A stretch of DNA of 64,000 nucleotides from Azospirillum doebereinerae (GTDB lineage: Bacteria; Pseudomonadota; Alphaproteobacteria; Azospirillales; Azospirillaceae), in assembly GCF_003989665.1 (NCBI RefSeq), contig NZ_RZIJ01000015.1, positions 1 to 64,000 on the forward strand. The letters are read 5' to 3'. A program made the position numbers and the translations under genes. Shown piece by piece: positions 39,762-49,195 of the stretch. How positions within the stretch are numbered: the first letter of the stretch is position 1; each line of letters begins with the position of its first letter. Under the pieces are notes generated by a model. The model was not told the DNA's origin and searched no databases. It saw only the letters and a program-made list of their open reading frames with translations.

Positions 39762-41900
39762 ATGCCCCCCATACCCGCCCGCACCACCGTCTGGCCCGGC
39801 AAACCGCACCCGCTGGGGGCGACCTGGGACGGGTTCGGCGTCAACTTCGCGCTCTTCTCCGCCCACGCCGAGCGGGTGGAGCTGTGCCTGTTCGACAAGA
39901 CCGGCCAGCGCGAGGTCGAGCGGATCACCCTGCCCGAACACACCGACGAGGTCTGGCACGGCTACCTGCCGGACGCCCGGCCCGGCCAGCTCTACGGCTA
40001 CCGCGTCCACGGCCCCTACGAGCCGGAGGAGGGGCACCGCTTCAACCCGAACAAGCTGCTGCTCGACCCCTACGCCCGCGCGCTGTTCGGCGGCTTCAAA
40101 TGGTCGGACGCCCATTACGGCTACCGGGTCGGCTCGACGCGCGAGGATCTGTCCTTCGACCGGCGCGACAACGCGCGCGGCATGCCGAAATGCCGGGTGG
40201 TGGACGGCGCCTTCACCTGGGGCCACGACCGCCGCCGCTCCGTCCCCTGGACCGACACGGTGGTCTACGAGACGCACGTCCGCGGCTTCACCATGCGCCA
40301 CCCCGACGTGCCGGCCCATCTGCGCGGCACCTTCGCCGGCCTGTCGGTCAATTCGGTCATCGAGTATCTGCGCGCGCTCGGCATCACCTCGGTGGAGCTG
40401 CTGCCGGTCCAGGCCATCGCCGACGAGCAGCATCTGGTCACGCGCGGCCTGACGAATTACTGGGGCTACAACACCATCGGCTTCTTCGCGCCGGAACCGC
40501 GCTACATGACCACCGGCGTGCTGTCGGAGTTCAAGACGATGGTGGCCCGCCTGCACGACGCGGGCATCGAGGTCATCCTCGACGTCGTCTACAACCACAC
40601 GGCGGAGGGCAACCACCTCGGCCCCACCCTGTCCTTCAAGGGCATCGACAACCTCAGCTACTACCGGCTGATGCCGGACAGCCCGCGCTACTACATCAAC
40701 GACACCGGCACCGGGAACACCCTGAACTTCGCCCACCCGCGCGTGGTGCAGATGGTGATGGATTCCCTGCGCTACTGGGTGACGGAGATGCACGTCGACG
40801 GCTTCCGCTTCGACCTCGCCACCGTGCTGGCGCGCGAGCCCTACGGCTACGACCCCGGCTCGGGCTTCCTCGACGCGGTGCGGCAGGACCCGGTGCTGGC
40901 CGACGTGAAGCTGATCGCGGAGCCGTGGGACGTCGGCCCCGGCGGCTACCAGGTCGGCAACTTCCCGCCGGGCTGGGCCGAGTGGAACGATCGCTACCGC
41001 GACACCGTGCGGCGCTACTGGCGCGGCGACGACGGCATGCTGCCGGAACTGGCCGGGCGCATCGCCGGGTCCTCGGACCTGTTCGAGAAGCGCGGGCGGC
41101 GGAGCTGGGCCAGCGTGAACTTCATCACCGCCCATGACGGTTTCACCCTGCACGACCTCGTCTCCTACAACGACAAGCACAATTGGGCCAACGGCGAGGA
41201 CAACCGCGACGGCCATTCCTCAAACTGCTCCTGGAACCACGGGGCGGAGGGCGAGATCGCCGACCCGGCGGTCAACGCGCTGCGCGCCCGGCAGAAGCGA
41301 AACCTGCTGGCGACGCTGCTGCTGTCGCAGGGCACCCCGATGATGCTGGCCGGCGACGAGCTGAACCACAGCCAGAAGGGCAACAACAACGCCTATTGCC
41401 AGGACAACGACCTGACGTGGCTGGACTGGTCGCGCCAGGATCCGGCGCTGCTGTCCTACGTGCGCCTCCTGATCGCGCTGCGCCGGGCGCACCCGGTGCT
41501 GCGCCGCCCGGTCTTCCTGCACGGCCGGGAAACCGCGCCCAACGGCCTGAAGGACATCGTCTGGTACAACGCCCAAGGAATCGAGAAGACCGCCGAGCAT
41601 TGGCGGAACACCCAGGCGCGCTGCATCGCCTTGCTGCTGAACGGCCACGCCGGCCACCACATCGGGGCCGACGGCCAGCCGTTGACCGATGGGGTGCTGC
41701 TGATCGTGCTGAACGCCCACGCCGACACGCTGGCGGTCACCCTGCCCGACGTCCCGGGCGGGCGCGGCTGGCGCTGCGTCCTCGACACCCGTGTCGAGGA
41801 CGGGACAGGGGACGAGCGCATGCAGCTTCCCGGACGCGCGATGCTGGTGGACGGGCGGACGGTGCTGGTCTTCACGCTGGTCGAGCAGCCCGGACAGTAA
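39762..41900 (+). CDS. glgX: Glycogen debranching enzyme GlgX
   Basis: The 712-residue enzyme belongs to the isoamylase/GlgX branch of GH13 and cleaves alpha-1,6 branches of phosphorylase-trimmed glycogen. The N-terminal CBM48 domain starts PHPLGATWDGFGVNFALFS. Catalytic residues are D351 (DGFRFDLATVL), E387 (LIAEPWDVGPGGYQVG) and D459 (TAHDGFTLHDLVSYNDKHN). It follows glgB by 103 bp; that gap has a TTGACG near 39695 with only a poor -10, so an internal promoter is possible. Confidence 0.96.
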   Translation: MPPIPARTTVWPGKPHPLGATWDGFGVNFALFSAHAERVELCLFDKTGQREVERITLPEHTDEVWHGYLPDARPGQLYGYRVHGPYEPEEGHRFNPNKLLLDPYARALFGGFKWSDAHYGYRVGSTREDLSFDRRDNARGMPKCRVVDGAFTWGHDRRRSVPWTDTVVYETHVRGFTMRHPDVPAHLRGTFAGLSVNSVIEYLRALGITSVELLPVQAIADEQHLVTRGLTNYWGYNTIGFFAPEPRYMTTGVLSEFKTMVARLHDAGIEVILDVVYNHTAEGNHLGPTLSFKGIDNLSYYRLMPDSPRYYINDTGTGNTLNFAHPRVVQMVMDSLRYWVTEMHVDGFRFDLATVLAREPYGYDPGSGFLDAVRQDPVLADVKLIAEPWDVGPGGYQVGNFPPGWAEWNDRYRDTVRRYWRGDDGMLPELAGRIAGSSDLFEKRGRRSWASVNFITAHDGFTLHDLVSYNDKHNWANGEDNRDGHSSNCSWNHGAEGEIADPAVNALRARQKRNLLATLLLSQGTPMMLAGDELNHSQKGNNNAYCQDNDLTWLDWSRQDPALLSYVRLLIALRRAHPVLRRPVFLHGRETAPNGLKDIVWYNAQGIEKTAEHWRNTQARCIALLLNGHAGHHIGADGQPLTDGVLLIVLNAHADTLAVTLPDVPGGRGWRCVLDTRVEDGTGDERMQLPGRAMLVDGRTVLVFTLVEQPGQ

Positions 41901-42035
41901 ACGTGCGGGGCCGGCGCCCGGTCCCTGCGCCGCTTTGCCATCTGGCGCCGCCGGCCCCCGCCTCGCGATGCTACCGCGACGGACGGGACCAAGCCGTGTT
42001 AACCTTGCCGTCGCCGCGACGATTCGGATAGGACG

Positions 42036-43076
42036 ATGCCGGACTACGATTTCTCCCAGGTCGACGCCGCGATCATCGACAGCCAGCTGAACACCGCCCG
42101 CGTCTTCCGCGACGTGCTGGTGCGGATGAGCTTCCGCCGGATGGAGCTGTTCGATTCGGTCAAGGCCGCCTCCGGCCTGCTCAGCGCCGGGACGCCGGAC
42201 GTCATCCTGGTGGACGCCGACGGCGAGGACACCGACGCGTTCCGCTTCATCCGCGCGCTGCGCAACGAGCCGAAGGTGCCCAACCCCTTCGCCTGCCTGA
42301 TCGTGACGACCTGGGCGCCGACCCCGGCCCTGCTGACCCGCGTCACCAACACCGGGGCCGACGACCTGCTGCTGAAGCCGGTCTCGCCCAAGCAGGTGCA
42401 GGACCGCATCGCCAGCCTGATCGAGGGGCGCAAGGGCTTCGTCGTGACCGCCGACTACACCGGCCCCGACCGCCGCAAATCCCCGCGCGAGGGCGCCCAG
42501 GTGCCGGTCCTCGACGCGCCGAACACGCTGCGCCTGAAGGCGACCGGCCAATGGAACCAGGCCGGCGTGCGCATGCTGCTGAACGAGGCGATCGGCTTCG
42601 TCACCACGCAGAAGCGGGTGCGCGCCAGCGTCCAGGTGGCCTTCCTGGCGGAGTTCGCCATGCCCGGTCTGTCCCGGCCCACGCCGGACCGTCTGGCCAC
42701 GGAGCATGTCGGCCGCATCGGCGGCTTTCTCGACGACCTGCTGCGCCGTCTGTCCGACGAAGGCGACCACGCCCATGTCGAGGCGGTCGCCCGCGCGGTG
42801 AAGTCGCTCGCCGAATCGATCCACGCCCAGGCCGAACGGGGCGCCGTCGAGCCCGGCGACGTGGCGCAATTGCAGACCATGGTGCGTGCGCTGATGCAGG
42901 CCACCGACCCAGACCGCCCTTTGGAGGCGATGACCCGCGAGGTCACCGCCGCCGTCAACGGCTACCGCAGCCGGCTGGAGCAGATGGCCCAGGCCAAGGC
43001 GGCGGCCGCGCTTGCGGCGGCGACGCCCGTGCCGCCCGAAGCCCCGCTGCACACCGCCACCGCGTCGGCCGGCTGA
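42036..43076 (+). CDS. Receiver-like protein with a novel C-terminal helical region
   Basis: The 346-residue protein begins with a CheY-like fold (about 1-130): YDFSQVDAAIIDSQLN, VILVDADGED and LLLKPVSPKQVQDRI. The acidic pair is reduced to one Asp (IIDSQ), while the phospho-acceptor Asp (ILVDAD), Thr (IVTTWAP) and Lys (LKPVS) positions are kept, so phosphorylation may be altered. A linker with TGPDRRKSPRE precedes about 190 mostly helical residues with no family I recognise. It lies between glgX (135 bp) and malQ (88 bp) on the same strand, which hints at control of glycogen metabolism; that is inference. Confidence 0.75.
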   Translation: MPDYDFSQVDAAIIDSQLNTARVFRDVLVRMSFRRMELFDSVKAASGLLSAGTPDVILVDADGEDTDAFRFIRALRNEPKVPNPFACLIVTTWAPTPALLTRVTNTGADDLLLKPVSPKQVQDRIASLIEGRKGFVVTADYTGPDRRKSPREGAQVPVLDAPNTLRLKATGQWNQAGVRMLLNEAIGFVTTQKRVRASVQVAFLAEFAMPGLSRPTPDRLATEHVGRIGGFLDDLLRRLSDEGDHAHVEAVARAVKSLAESIHAQAERGAVEPGDVAQLQTMVRALMQATDPDRPLEAMTREVTAAVNGYRSRLEQMAQAKAAAALAAATPVPPEAPLHTATASAG

Positions 43077-43164
43077 CGCCGCGCCCGTGCCGTGGCGCGA
43101 TCCGAATCCCCGGCGTCGGTTTTTCCGCTGGACCGTCTTTTCGAACAGACTGTGAGGACCCCGC

Positions 43165-45381
43165 ATGAGTGCTCTCGACCGGCTGGCCGACTTGGTTGGA
43201 CTCGAACGCTTCTACCATGACATCTGGGGCAACCGGCGCGAGACCTCCGTGGCGACCAAGCGGGCGCTGGTCGGCGCCATGGGCCTCGCCGCCGCCAGCG
43301 ATGGGGAGGCGGAAGCCAGCCTGCGCGCCCTGGAGGGCCGCGCGTGGCGTCGCCCGCTGCCGCCCGTGCTGGTGCTGGGGGAAGGGCAGGGGACCGACCT
43401 GTCCATCACCCTGCCGGCCAGCCTGGACAACGCCATCCTGTCCTGGACCCTGACGCTGGAGGACGGCACGATCCGCGACGGGACGCTCACGGTCGCCGGT
43501 GCGCCGCTGTCCGATGGCGCCTTCATCGACGGGCAGGGCTTCGAGCGGCGGGAGCTTGGGAAGTTTTTGCCGATGGATTTGCCGCTCGGCTACCACCGGC
43601 TGGCGGTCGCGGTCCGCCCTCATGGCGCCGACGGCGCGGCGCTGGAGGGCGCAACGACCCTGATCGTCACCCCCGACCGCTGCCTGACGGTGCAGGAGGC
43701 GGTTCCGGCCGGGCGCAGCTGGGGCATCGGGTTGCAGCTCTATGCGCTGAAGAGCGGGCAGGACTGGGGGCTGGGCGATTTCGGCGACCTTGGGCGCTTC
43801 GCCGAGACGGCCGCCGCGCTCGGCGCCGGTCTGGTGGGGTTGAATCCGCTGCACGCGCTGTTCCCCGCCGACCCGAACCACATCGGCCCCTATTCGCCGT
43901 CCAGCCGCAGCTTCCTGAACGTCCTCTACATCGACGTGCCGGCCGTGCCCGAGTTGGCCGGCACCCCCGACGCCCAGGCCCGCATCGCCTCGGCCCCGTT
44001 CCAGGAGGCTCTGGCCCGGGCCCGCGCTGCCGAGCTGGTCGATTACCCGGCGGTGTCGGCCCTGAAGCTACCGGTGCTGGAGGCGCTTTACGGCACCTTC
44101 CGGTCGCTCGACCCGGACCACCCGCGCAGACAAGCGTTCGCGGCGTTCCAAGACGCCATGGGCGACGGCCTGCACCGCCACGCCCTGTTCGAGGCCCTGC
44201 ACGAGCATTTCTACCGACAGGACCCGTCGCTGTGGATGTGGCGCCGCTGGCCGGCTGCCTTCCAGGCCCCCGACAGCCCGGAAGTCCAAGCCTTCGCCGT
44301 CGCCCATGCCGACCGCGTCGGCTTCTTCGCCTATCTGCAATGGGAGGCCGACCGCCAGTTGGGCGAGGCCGCCGCGCGGGGCCGCGCGGCCGGGCTGACG
44401 CTGGGCTTCTACCGCGACCTCGCCGTGGCCGCCCATCCCGGCGGCGGCGCGGCCTGGGCCGATTCCTCCATCCTGGTCCAGGGGGCCAACGTCGGCGCGC
44501 CGCCCGACCAGTTCAACCTGAATGGTCAGAACTGGGGCTTGGCGCCCCTCTCGCCGCTGGGGCTGCGCGAGGCTGCCTATGCCCCCTTCGTCGCCCTGCT
44601 GCGGGCCAACATGCGCCACGCTGGCGCCCTGCGCATCGACCACGTCATGGCCTTGCAGCACCTGTTCTGGATCCCGGAGGACGGCAGCGACGGCGCCTAT
44701 GTCGAATACCCGTTCCACGACCTGCTGCGCATCGTGGCATTGGAAAGCCGGCGCAACCGCTGCGTCGTGATCGGTGAGGATCTGGGCACCGTGCCCGATG
44801 GCTTCCGCCCGGCCTTGGAGCGCGCCGGCATCCTCAGCTACCGCGTTCTGTATTTCGAGCGCGGTGTCGAGGGATCCTTTACTCCACCCGGCGCCTATCC
44901 GGTGGACGCCATGGCGACGGTCAGCACCCACGACCTCGCCACCTTCAAGGGATTCTGGACCGGTCGCGACCTGGAGTGGCGCCGCAACCTCGACCTCTAC
45001 CCCGACGTGGCGAGCCGTGACAAGGATGGCTGGGACCGCGGCGTGGACCGCTGGCGGCTTCTCCAAGCGCTGTCGCGCGAGGGGCTGCGCCCGGCCAGCT
45101 ACCCCAGCGACGAGGGCGACCAATCCCACAGGCCGGAACTGACCGCCGCCGTCCACGCCTACATGGGGCGCACGCCGTCGCGCATCGTCATGGTGCAGAT
45201 CGAGGACGCGCTGGGGGAGACCGAGCAGCCGAACCTGCCGGGAACGGTCGACCAGCACCCCAACTGGCGCCGCCGCCTGTCCCGCCCAGTCGAGGAAATT
45301 TTGGAAGACAATGAAGTGCGGCAAATTGTCGCATCTTTGCGAGACGCTCTCACTGGCCTTCCCGGCACGAGCGTTGCTTAA
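43165..45381 (+). CDS. malQ: 4-alpha-glucanotransferase (amylomaltase)
   Basis: The 738-residue GH77 enzyme transfers maltodextrin segments. The first 170 residues form the extended N-terminal region seen in larger MalQ proteins; the barrel begins RSWGIGLQLYALKSG. Catalytic residues are D492 (LRIDHVMALQ), E538 (VIGEDLGTVP) and D590 (STHDLATFKG). GAGGACC lies 5-10 bp ahead of the ATG. It processes linear glucans released by GlgX and phosphorylase and completes the glycogen cluster. Confidence 0.95.
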   Translation: MSALDRLADLVGLERFYHDIWGNRRETSVATKRALVGAMGLAAASDGEAEASLRALEGRAWRRPLPPVLVLGEGQGTDLSITLPASLDNAILSWTLTLEDGTIRDGTLTVAGAPLSDGAFIDGQGFERRELGKFLPMDLPLGYHRLAVAVRPHGADGAALEGATTLIVTPDRCLTVQEAVPAGRSWGIGLQLYALKSGQDWGLGDFGDLGRFAETAAALGAGLVGLNPLHALFPADPNHIGPYSPSSRSFLNVLYIDVPAVPELAGTPDAQARIASAPFQEALARARAAELVDYPAVSALKLPVLEALYGTFRSLDPDHPRRQAFAAFQDAMGDGLHRHALFEALHEHFYRQDPSLWMWRRWPAAFQAPDSPEVQAFAVAHADRVGFFAYLQWEADRQLGEAAARGRAAGLTLGFYRDLAVAAHPGGGAAWADSSILVQGANVGAPPDQFNLNGQNWGLAPLSPLGLREAAYAPFVALLRANMRHAGALRIDHVMALQHLFWIPEDGSDGAYVEYPFHDLLRIVALESRRNRCVVIGEDLGTVPDGFRPALERAGILSYRVLYFERGVEGSFTPPGAYPVDAMATVSTHDLATFKGFWTGRDLEWRRNLDLYPDVASRDKDGWDRGVDRWRLLQALSREGLRPASYPSDEGDQSHRPELTAAVHAYMGRTPSRIVMVQIEDALGETEQPNLPGTVDQHPNWRRRLSRPVEEILEDNEVRQIVASLRDALTGLPGTSVA

Positions 45382-45430
45382 TGACGGCAAGGGCGGGTTA
45401 ACAACACAATCTCTTCGATGTTTCAAGCAC

Positions 45431-45447
45431 TTGCGACGCATTCGCAA
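45431..45447. promoter_or_regulatory. Palindrome upstream of bacterioferritin
   Basis: TTGCGA-CGCAT-TCGCAA is a perfect 6-bp dyad 38 bp before the bfr ATG. The position suits an operator for an iron regulator (Fur/Irr type), but the sequence is not a clear match to a consensus I can state. Confidence 0.35.
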
Positions 45448-45485
45448 CTTGGCGTCGATGACATGAAAACAGTGGAGACGGAGAC

Positions 45486-45962
45486 ATGAAGGGCGATCCC
45501 AACATCATCAAGCACCTGAATACGGTGTTGACAAACGAATTGACGGCCATCAACCAGTATTTTCTGCACGCGCGCATTCTGAAGAACTGGGGTCTCCAGC
45601 GTTTGGCCAAGAAGGTCTACCAGGAGTCCATCGAGGAGATGCACCACGCCGACAAGCTGGTCGAGCGCATCCTCTTCCTGGAGGGGCTTCCCAACCTCCA
45701 GGACCTGCACAAGCTGAAGATCGGCGAGGATCTGCCGGAGATGCTGACCTCCGATCTGGGGGTCGAGCTTCACAACCGCGTGATCCTCCAGGCTGGTATC
45801 ACCGATTGCGAGACGGTCAAGGACTTCCAGAGCCGTGAGATCTTCGTGGAGATCCTGGCGGACACCGAGGAGCACATCGACTGGCTGGAGACTCAGCTTG
45901 ATCTGATCCAGCGCATCGGCTTGGTCGGCTACCAGCAGCAGCACCTGCATGGCGAAAGCTGA
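45486..45962 (+). CDS. bfr: Bacterioferritin
   Basis: The 158-residue protein follows the Bfr pattern (MKGDPNIIKHLN, NELTAINQYFLHARI, RILFLEGLPNLQDL, EEHIDWLETQLDLI). The haem ligand M52 and the ferroxidase residues E18, E51, H54, E94 and H130 (E. coli numbering, same here) are present. Position 127 is Thr instead of the usual bridging Glu, with Glu at 128 and 129. Bfr forms 24-subunit shells storing iron; some alphaproteobacteria combine two Bfr types with complementary active sites. The gene is 104 bp after malQ and ends at a strong terminator. Confidence 0.95.
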   Translation: MKGDPNIIKHLNTVLTNELTAINQYFLHARILKNWGLQRLAKKVYQESIEEMHHADKLVERILFLEGLPNLQDLHKLKIGEDLPEMLTSDLGVELHNRVILQAGITDCETVKDFQSREIFVEILADTEEHIDWLETQLDLIQRIGLVGYQQQHLHGES

Positions 45963-45991
45963 TCCGACTTCGCACCATTGTCGGACCAGTC

Positions 45992-46031
45992 CATCGGCCG
46001 GCCTCCTCCCGGAGGCCGGCCGATGTTTTTT
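45992..46031 (+). terminator. Strong intrinsic terminator of bfr
   Basis: CATCGGCCGGCCTCC and GGAGGCCGGCCGATG form a perfect 15-bp stem with a TCCC loop (45992-46025), followed by six T. Confidence 0.95.
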
Positions 46032-46138
46032 CAGAAAATCGCAAAGATCGTGCAAATAGGGCTAGGCAGGCTTGCCAAGCACTGCTATAAGCCCGTCCAC
46101 ACCACGGGACACGGCGACGCGCCGCCCCGGTGACGGTC

Positions 46139-46212
46139 TGGGGGATCGTCTAGCGGTAGGACAGCGGACTCTGACTCCGCCAGCCTAGGTTCGAATCCTA
46201 GTCCCCCAACCA
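46139..46212 (+). tRNA. tRNA-Gln (anticodon CTG)
   Basis: This 74-nt cloverleaf has acceptor arms TGGGGGA (46139-46145) and TCCCCCA (46202-46208), discriminator A, and an encoded CCA (46210-46212). The anticodon stem GCGGA/TCCGC encloses the 7-nt loop CTCTGAC, with CTG reading CAG (Gln). The T arm is CTAGG-TTCGAAT-CCTAG. An integrase gene starts 120 bp downstream, so the 3' end of this tRNA is the probable attachment site of an island. Confidence 0.97.
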
Positions 46213-46277
46213 ACCTTTTCAAGAAGCTCTTGTACATCAGGCACTTAGGGCGAAGCCAGCAGGCTTGTCCCCCAACT
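46190..46277. other. Candidate island attachment region at the tRNA 3' end
   Basis: The tRNA 3' end contains GTCCCCCAAC (46201-46210), repeated exactly at 46267-46276 between the tRNA and the integrase. Two copies of CTGTGCCATC (46276-46285 and 46289-46298) follow. This could be an att core with nearby arm sites. The distal att copy would be outside the window, so the call is tentative. Confidence 0.4.
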
Positions 46278-46332
46278 GTGCCATCAGCCTGTGCCATCGA
46301 CGGTTCGGCGCCCTTCACGGGGAGTGCCGGGG

Positions 46333-48681
46333 ATGTCGCTTGGGGTCCATCTCTACCGCCGCGGATCCGTCTACTGGTGGCGCCGGATCCTGCCGGCGTG
46401 TGGGGCTGTTTTCGGGGATGACGGCGCCCCGGAAAATTCTTCGAAAAAAATCGTCGGTCGGGAGATACGCCTCTCCCTGCGGACAAATATGCCCGGCCTC
46501 GCACGGCAGCGAGGGCGGCGTCTCAGCGTCGTGGTCGATGCCGTGCTCGCACTCCTCGGCGAGGTCATGCAGGCAGGCACCATCGACACCAGCGCGCTCC
46601 GCGCCCTCCTCCAACCGATCCTGCTCGGCGAGCTGGAACGGGCGGAGGTGGCGCGTGCCCTGGGCGGGGAGCGGGTGCCGGAGGAGATCGCCCGGCGGGT
46701 CCAGGCCGAGCTCGACGCCGTCGCCACCATCGAGGACGCCGTCCGGCACAACCGGCTCGACGCCGCCCGCGCGGTGCTCGAGCGCGCCGTCACCGTCGGC
46801 CTGCCGGTGCCGGCGGCGGAGACGGCCGAGCACAGCTACCTCGCGCGGCTGGTGCTGCGCGGGCTTCCCCGCATTCACCGCATCAACGCCGAACGGGAGC
46901 AGAATCACTACGACGACGACCTCGCGGACGTCCTGCCGCCCTTGCCGGCCAGCAGCATAGCGGTCGGCATGCCGGCCGGCGCACCGTCGGGCACTGCGGT
47001 TCCCGGAGCCGAAGGTCGGACCGTCATCGTGCTGGCGCCGCAGGCGCCGGTGCCGATCGTCATGCCTGCGCAGGCGGTGGCGCAGTCCTCTTCGGCCGCT
47101 GCCCTTGTGGCATCAATCGACCCCGCTGAACCCAACGGCAGCCCGGTACCCATCCGGACGGAGGTGGAAGCCCACCCGCACTCCCAGGCCGCTCAGCCCG
47201 CCGTCGCTGCGGCGGCGTCCGTGCTCGTCACGACGTCCTCTGCCGCGGCTTCAGCGGGCCCGACCGGCCCCGCTGCCAGCGTTGTCGACCGGACGCCCGA
47301 AGCGACGGCGGCGGAAGCACGCCTCCAGCCGCAGAAGTCCAGCCCGGCAAAGGACTGGACGGTCCAGCAGGCCATGGCCGAATGGGTCCGCCGCCGTCAG
47401 CGGGATACGAACCCCCACAAGACCGCAGCTCTGTGCAAGGAGGAGGAACGGAATTACCGCGTTGCCGCGGAGTTGTTCACCAGCCTCATCGGCGACCGCC
47501 GAGCCGTTGAGGTGACGGAAGAAGACCTGTTTCGGTTCAGGGGCGAACTGCATCGAGTTCCGAACCTGCTCGGCCGTGGCGCCTATCGCAACATGACCGG
47601 CGCCGAGGCCGTCGCCAGGGCCGACGCGGTGACGGCCTCCCAGCAGGCTGCGGTGATGGCGCGTGCGGAGGACGGACAGCTCGACCGCGACAATCTGGCC
47701 CACGAGATGCGCGACGCGGAGGTGCCGCGCCTGTCGATGAACACCGTCAACAAGCATCTCGACAAGATCAAGGGGCTGCTCAAGTGGCTCCGGACGACAA
47801 TGAAGGTGGAGATCGACCGGGACCTGCTTGGCCTCAAGATCCGCTACGATCAGAAGGACATCGGACGCGCGGCCAACGCCGATCGGGAAGCCTTCTTGAG
47901 CGCGGACCTCCGCAAGCTGTTCGCCAGCCCGTGCTGGACCGGCTGCGCCGGGATCGACTACCGGCATCGTCCAGGCGCCAATCTTGTGAAGGACGCCAAG
48001 TTCTGGATTCCGCTGCTGGCTGCCCTCGAGGGGGTGCGGCTCGGCGAAGTGGCGCAGTTGCTGACCACCGACATCCAACTGCGCTGCTTCGATCAGGAGG
48101 ACTTCACCGACTGGGATGTGGATCTCGACAATCCGTCGGGTCCGTGGCCTCGCCTGCGGCGGTTCTCGCCCAAGGATGAGGATGGTGTTCCGACCGTCGG
48201 CATCTGGTGCATCGACGTCGTCCCCGATGACGGCAAGAGCGTTAAGACCCCCTCTTCGAAGCGGATCATTCCGATCCACCCGCTGCTGCTCGAACTCGGC
48301 TTCCTCGACTACGTCGACGCGCAGAAACGCGCCGGCAAACGGGACCTGTTCCCCGGCCTCCGGCCGGAAAAGGCGACCCGCGCTGGCGAAAACCTTGGGG
48401 AATGGTTCAGCCGCTACCTCGAATACATCGGGATGAAGCGGGAACGGCTTTCGTTTCATTCGTTTCGCCACACCTTCGACACGCACCTGTTCAACCGCGA
48501 GGTTCCGGATGTCCGGGTGAGCGAGCTGATGGGGCACGCGCAGCACGGGCAGACCCGGAATCGCTACTACAAGGGCGCGCGGCTGGCGAAGCTGACCGAG
48601 GCGATCGCGTCGATCAACTACCGCCTCCACACGGCCGTGGTCGATGACCAGCTGTGCCTGGTGCTGCCGCCGGGCGCGTGA
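46333..48681 (+). CDS. Tyrosine site-specific integrase
   Basis: The 782-residue integrase begins MSLGVHLYRRGSVYWWRRILP, an N-terminal motif typical of a large group of proteobacterial tRNA-linked integrases. A low-complexity Ala/Pro/Val linker (about 200-340) separates it from a core-binding domain (about 345-520) and a catalytic domain with R569 (EGVRLGEVAQL), H709-R712 (HSFRHTF), H735 (GHAQHG) and nucleophile Tyr at 745/746 (NRYYKG). All catalytic positions are present, so it should be active. GGAG lies about 10 bp ahead of the ATG; an upstream ATG at 46291 adds 14 unrelated residues. Position next to tRNA-Gln and orientation suit an island integrase. Confidence 0.92.
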   Translation: MSLGVHLYRRGSVYWWRRILPACGAVFGDDGAPENSSKKIVGREIRLSLRTNMPGLARQRGRRLSVVVDAVLALLGEVMQAGTIDTSALRALLQPILLGELERAEVARALGGERVPEEIARRVQAELDAVATIEDAVRHNRLDAARAVLERAVTVGLPVPAAETAEHSYLARLVLRGLPRIHRINAEREQNHYDDDLADVLPPLPASSIAVGMPAGAPSGTAVPGAEGRTVIVLAPQAPVPIVMPAQAVAQSSSAAALVASIDPAEPNGSPVPIRTEVEAHPHSQAAQPAVAAAASVLVTTSSAAASAGPTGPAASVVDRTPEATAAEARLQPQKSSPAKDWTVQQAMAEWVRRRQRDTNPHKTAALCKEEERNYRVAAELFTSLIGDRRAVEVTEEDLFRFRGELHRVPNLLGRGAYRNMTGAEAVARADAVTASQQAAVMARAEDGQLDRDNLAHEMRDAEVPRLSMNTVNKHLDKIKGLLKWLRTTMKVEIDRDLLGLKIRYDQKDIGRAANADREAFLSADLRKLFASPCWTGCAGIDYRHRPGANLVKDAKFWIPLLAALEGVRLGEVAQLLTTDIQLRCFDQEDFTDWDVDLDNPSGPWPRLRRFSPKDEDGVPTVGIWCIDVVPDDGKSVKTPSSKRIIPIHPLLLELGFLDYVDAQKRAGKRDLFPGLRPEKATRAGENLGEWFSRYLEYIGMKRERLSFHSFRHTFDTHLFNREVPDVRVSELMGHAQHGQTRNRYYKGARLAKLTEAIASINYRLHTAVVDDQLCLVLPPGA

Positions 48682-48785
48682 GTGAGGAAGATTCCGCAGA
48701 TTTTGGGGGCCGTCCTCAACGAGCGAACCGATCTTCCCTTCCCGGCACCGCACGAACGTGGTGCCCTCGGTAAGGAACGGAACGC

Positions 48786-49154
48786 ATGACCAACACGATC
48801 GACACGGAGTGCATGATCCTCGTCGCCATGCTGAAGCGTGATGTGGAATCGCTGAAGAAGGTGAGTGAAGCAGCCGCTGATGCCATGCTGGCTGTCTATC
48901 GGACGGCCGTGCCGCTGGCGAAACACGAAGAGTCGCTCGAAGCAATGCTCGAGGGGTTGAATCAGGCGCTGGACAAATCGCTCGAGCTGACCAAGGCGCT
49001 CCGTAGCCTGTCCCGTCGCATGGAGAAGGATGAGATCAGCGGGCACGAGCTGGCGGAAATCCTCGCCCGAAAACACTATCTCGATCGCCGGGGCTACACA
49101 TCCTGGACTTTCGCTCCGTTGGTGCCAGAGCGCGATCCGGCGCCGGGCGAATAG
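48786..49154 (+). CDS. Small helical protein of unknown function
   Basis: The 122-residue product is predicted to be mostly helical (VAMLKRDVESLKKVSEAA, then LEAMLEGLNQALDKSLEL), with a C-terminal segment containing Tyr and Trp (HYLDRRGYTSWTF). No domain is recognised. AAGGAACGG precedes the ATG. It follows the integrase by 104 bp on the same strand and is convergent with jetD 41 bp on, so it may be an island cargo gene. Confidence 0.65.
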   Translation: MTNTIDTECMILVAMLKRDVESLKKVSEAAADAMLAVYRTAVPLAKHEESLEAMLEGLNQALDKSLELTKALRSLSRRMEKDEISGHELAEILARKHYLDRRGYTSWTFAPLVPERDPAPGE

Positions 49155-49195
49155 CGCGTCCGGTCACCCTTTGCCTTCGTGGACGATGCCAGACG

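Noticed and set aside
46265..46960. 231-codon + strand frame overlapping the integrase start
   Set aside because: Arg/Ser/Pro-rich alternate frame of the integrase gene.
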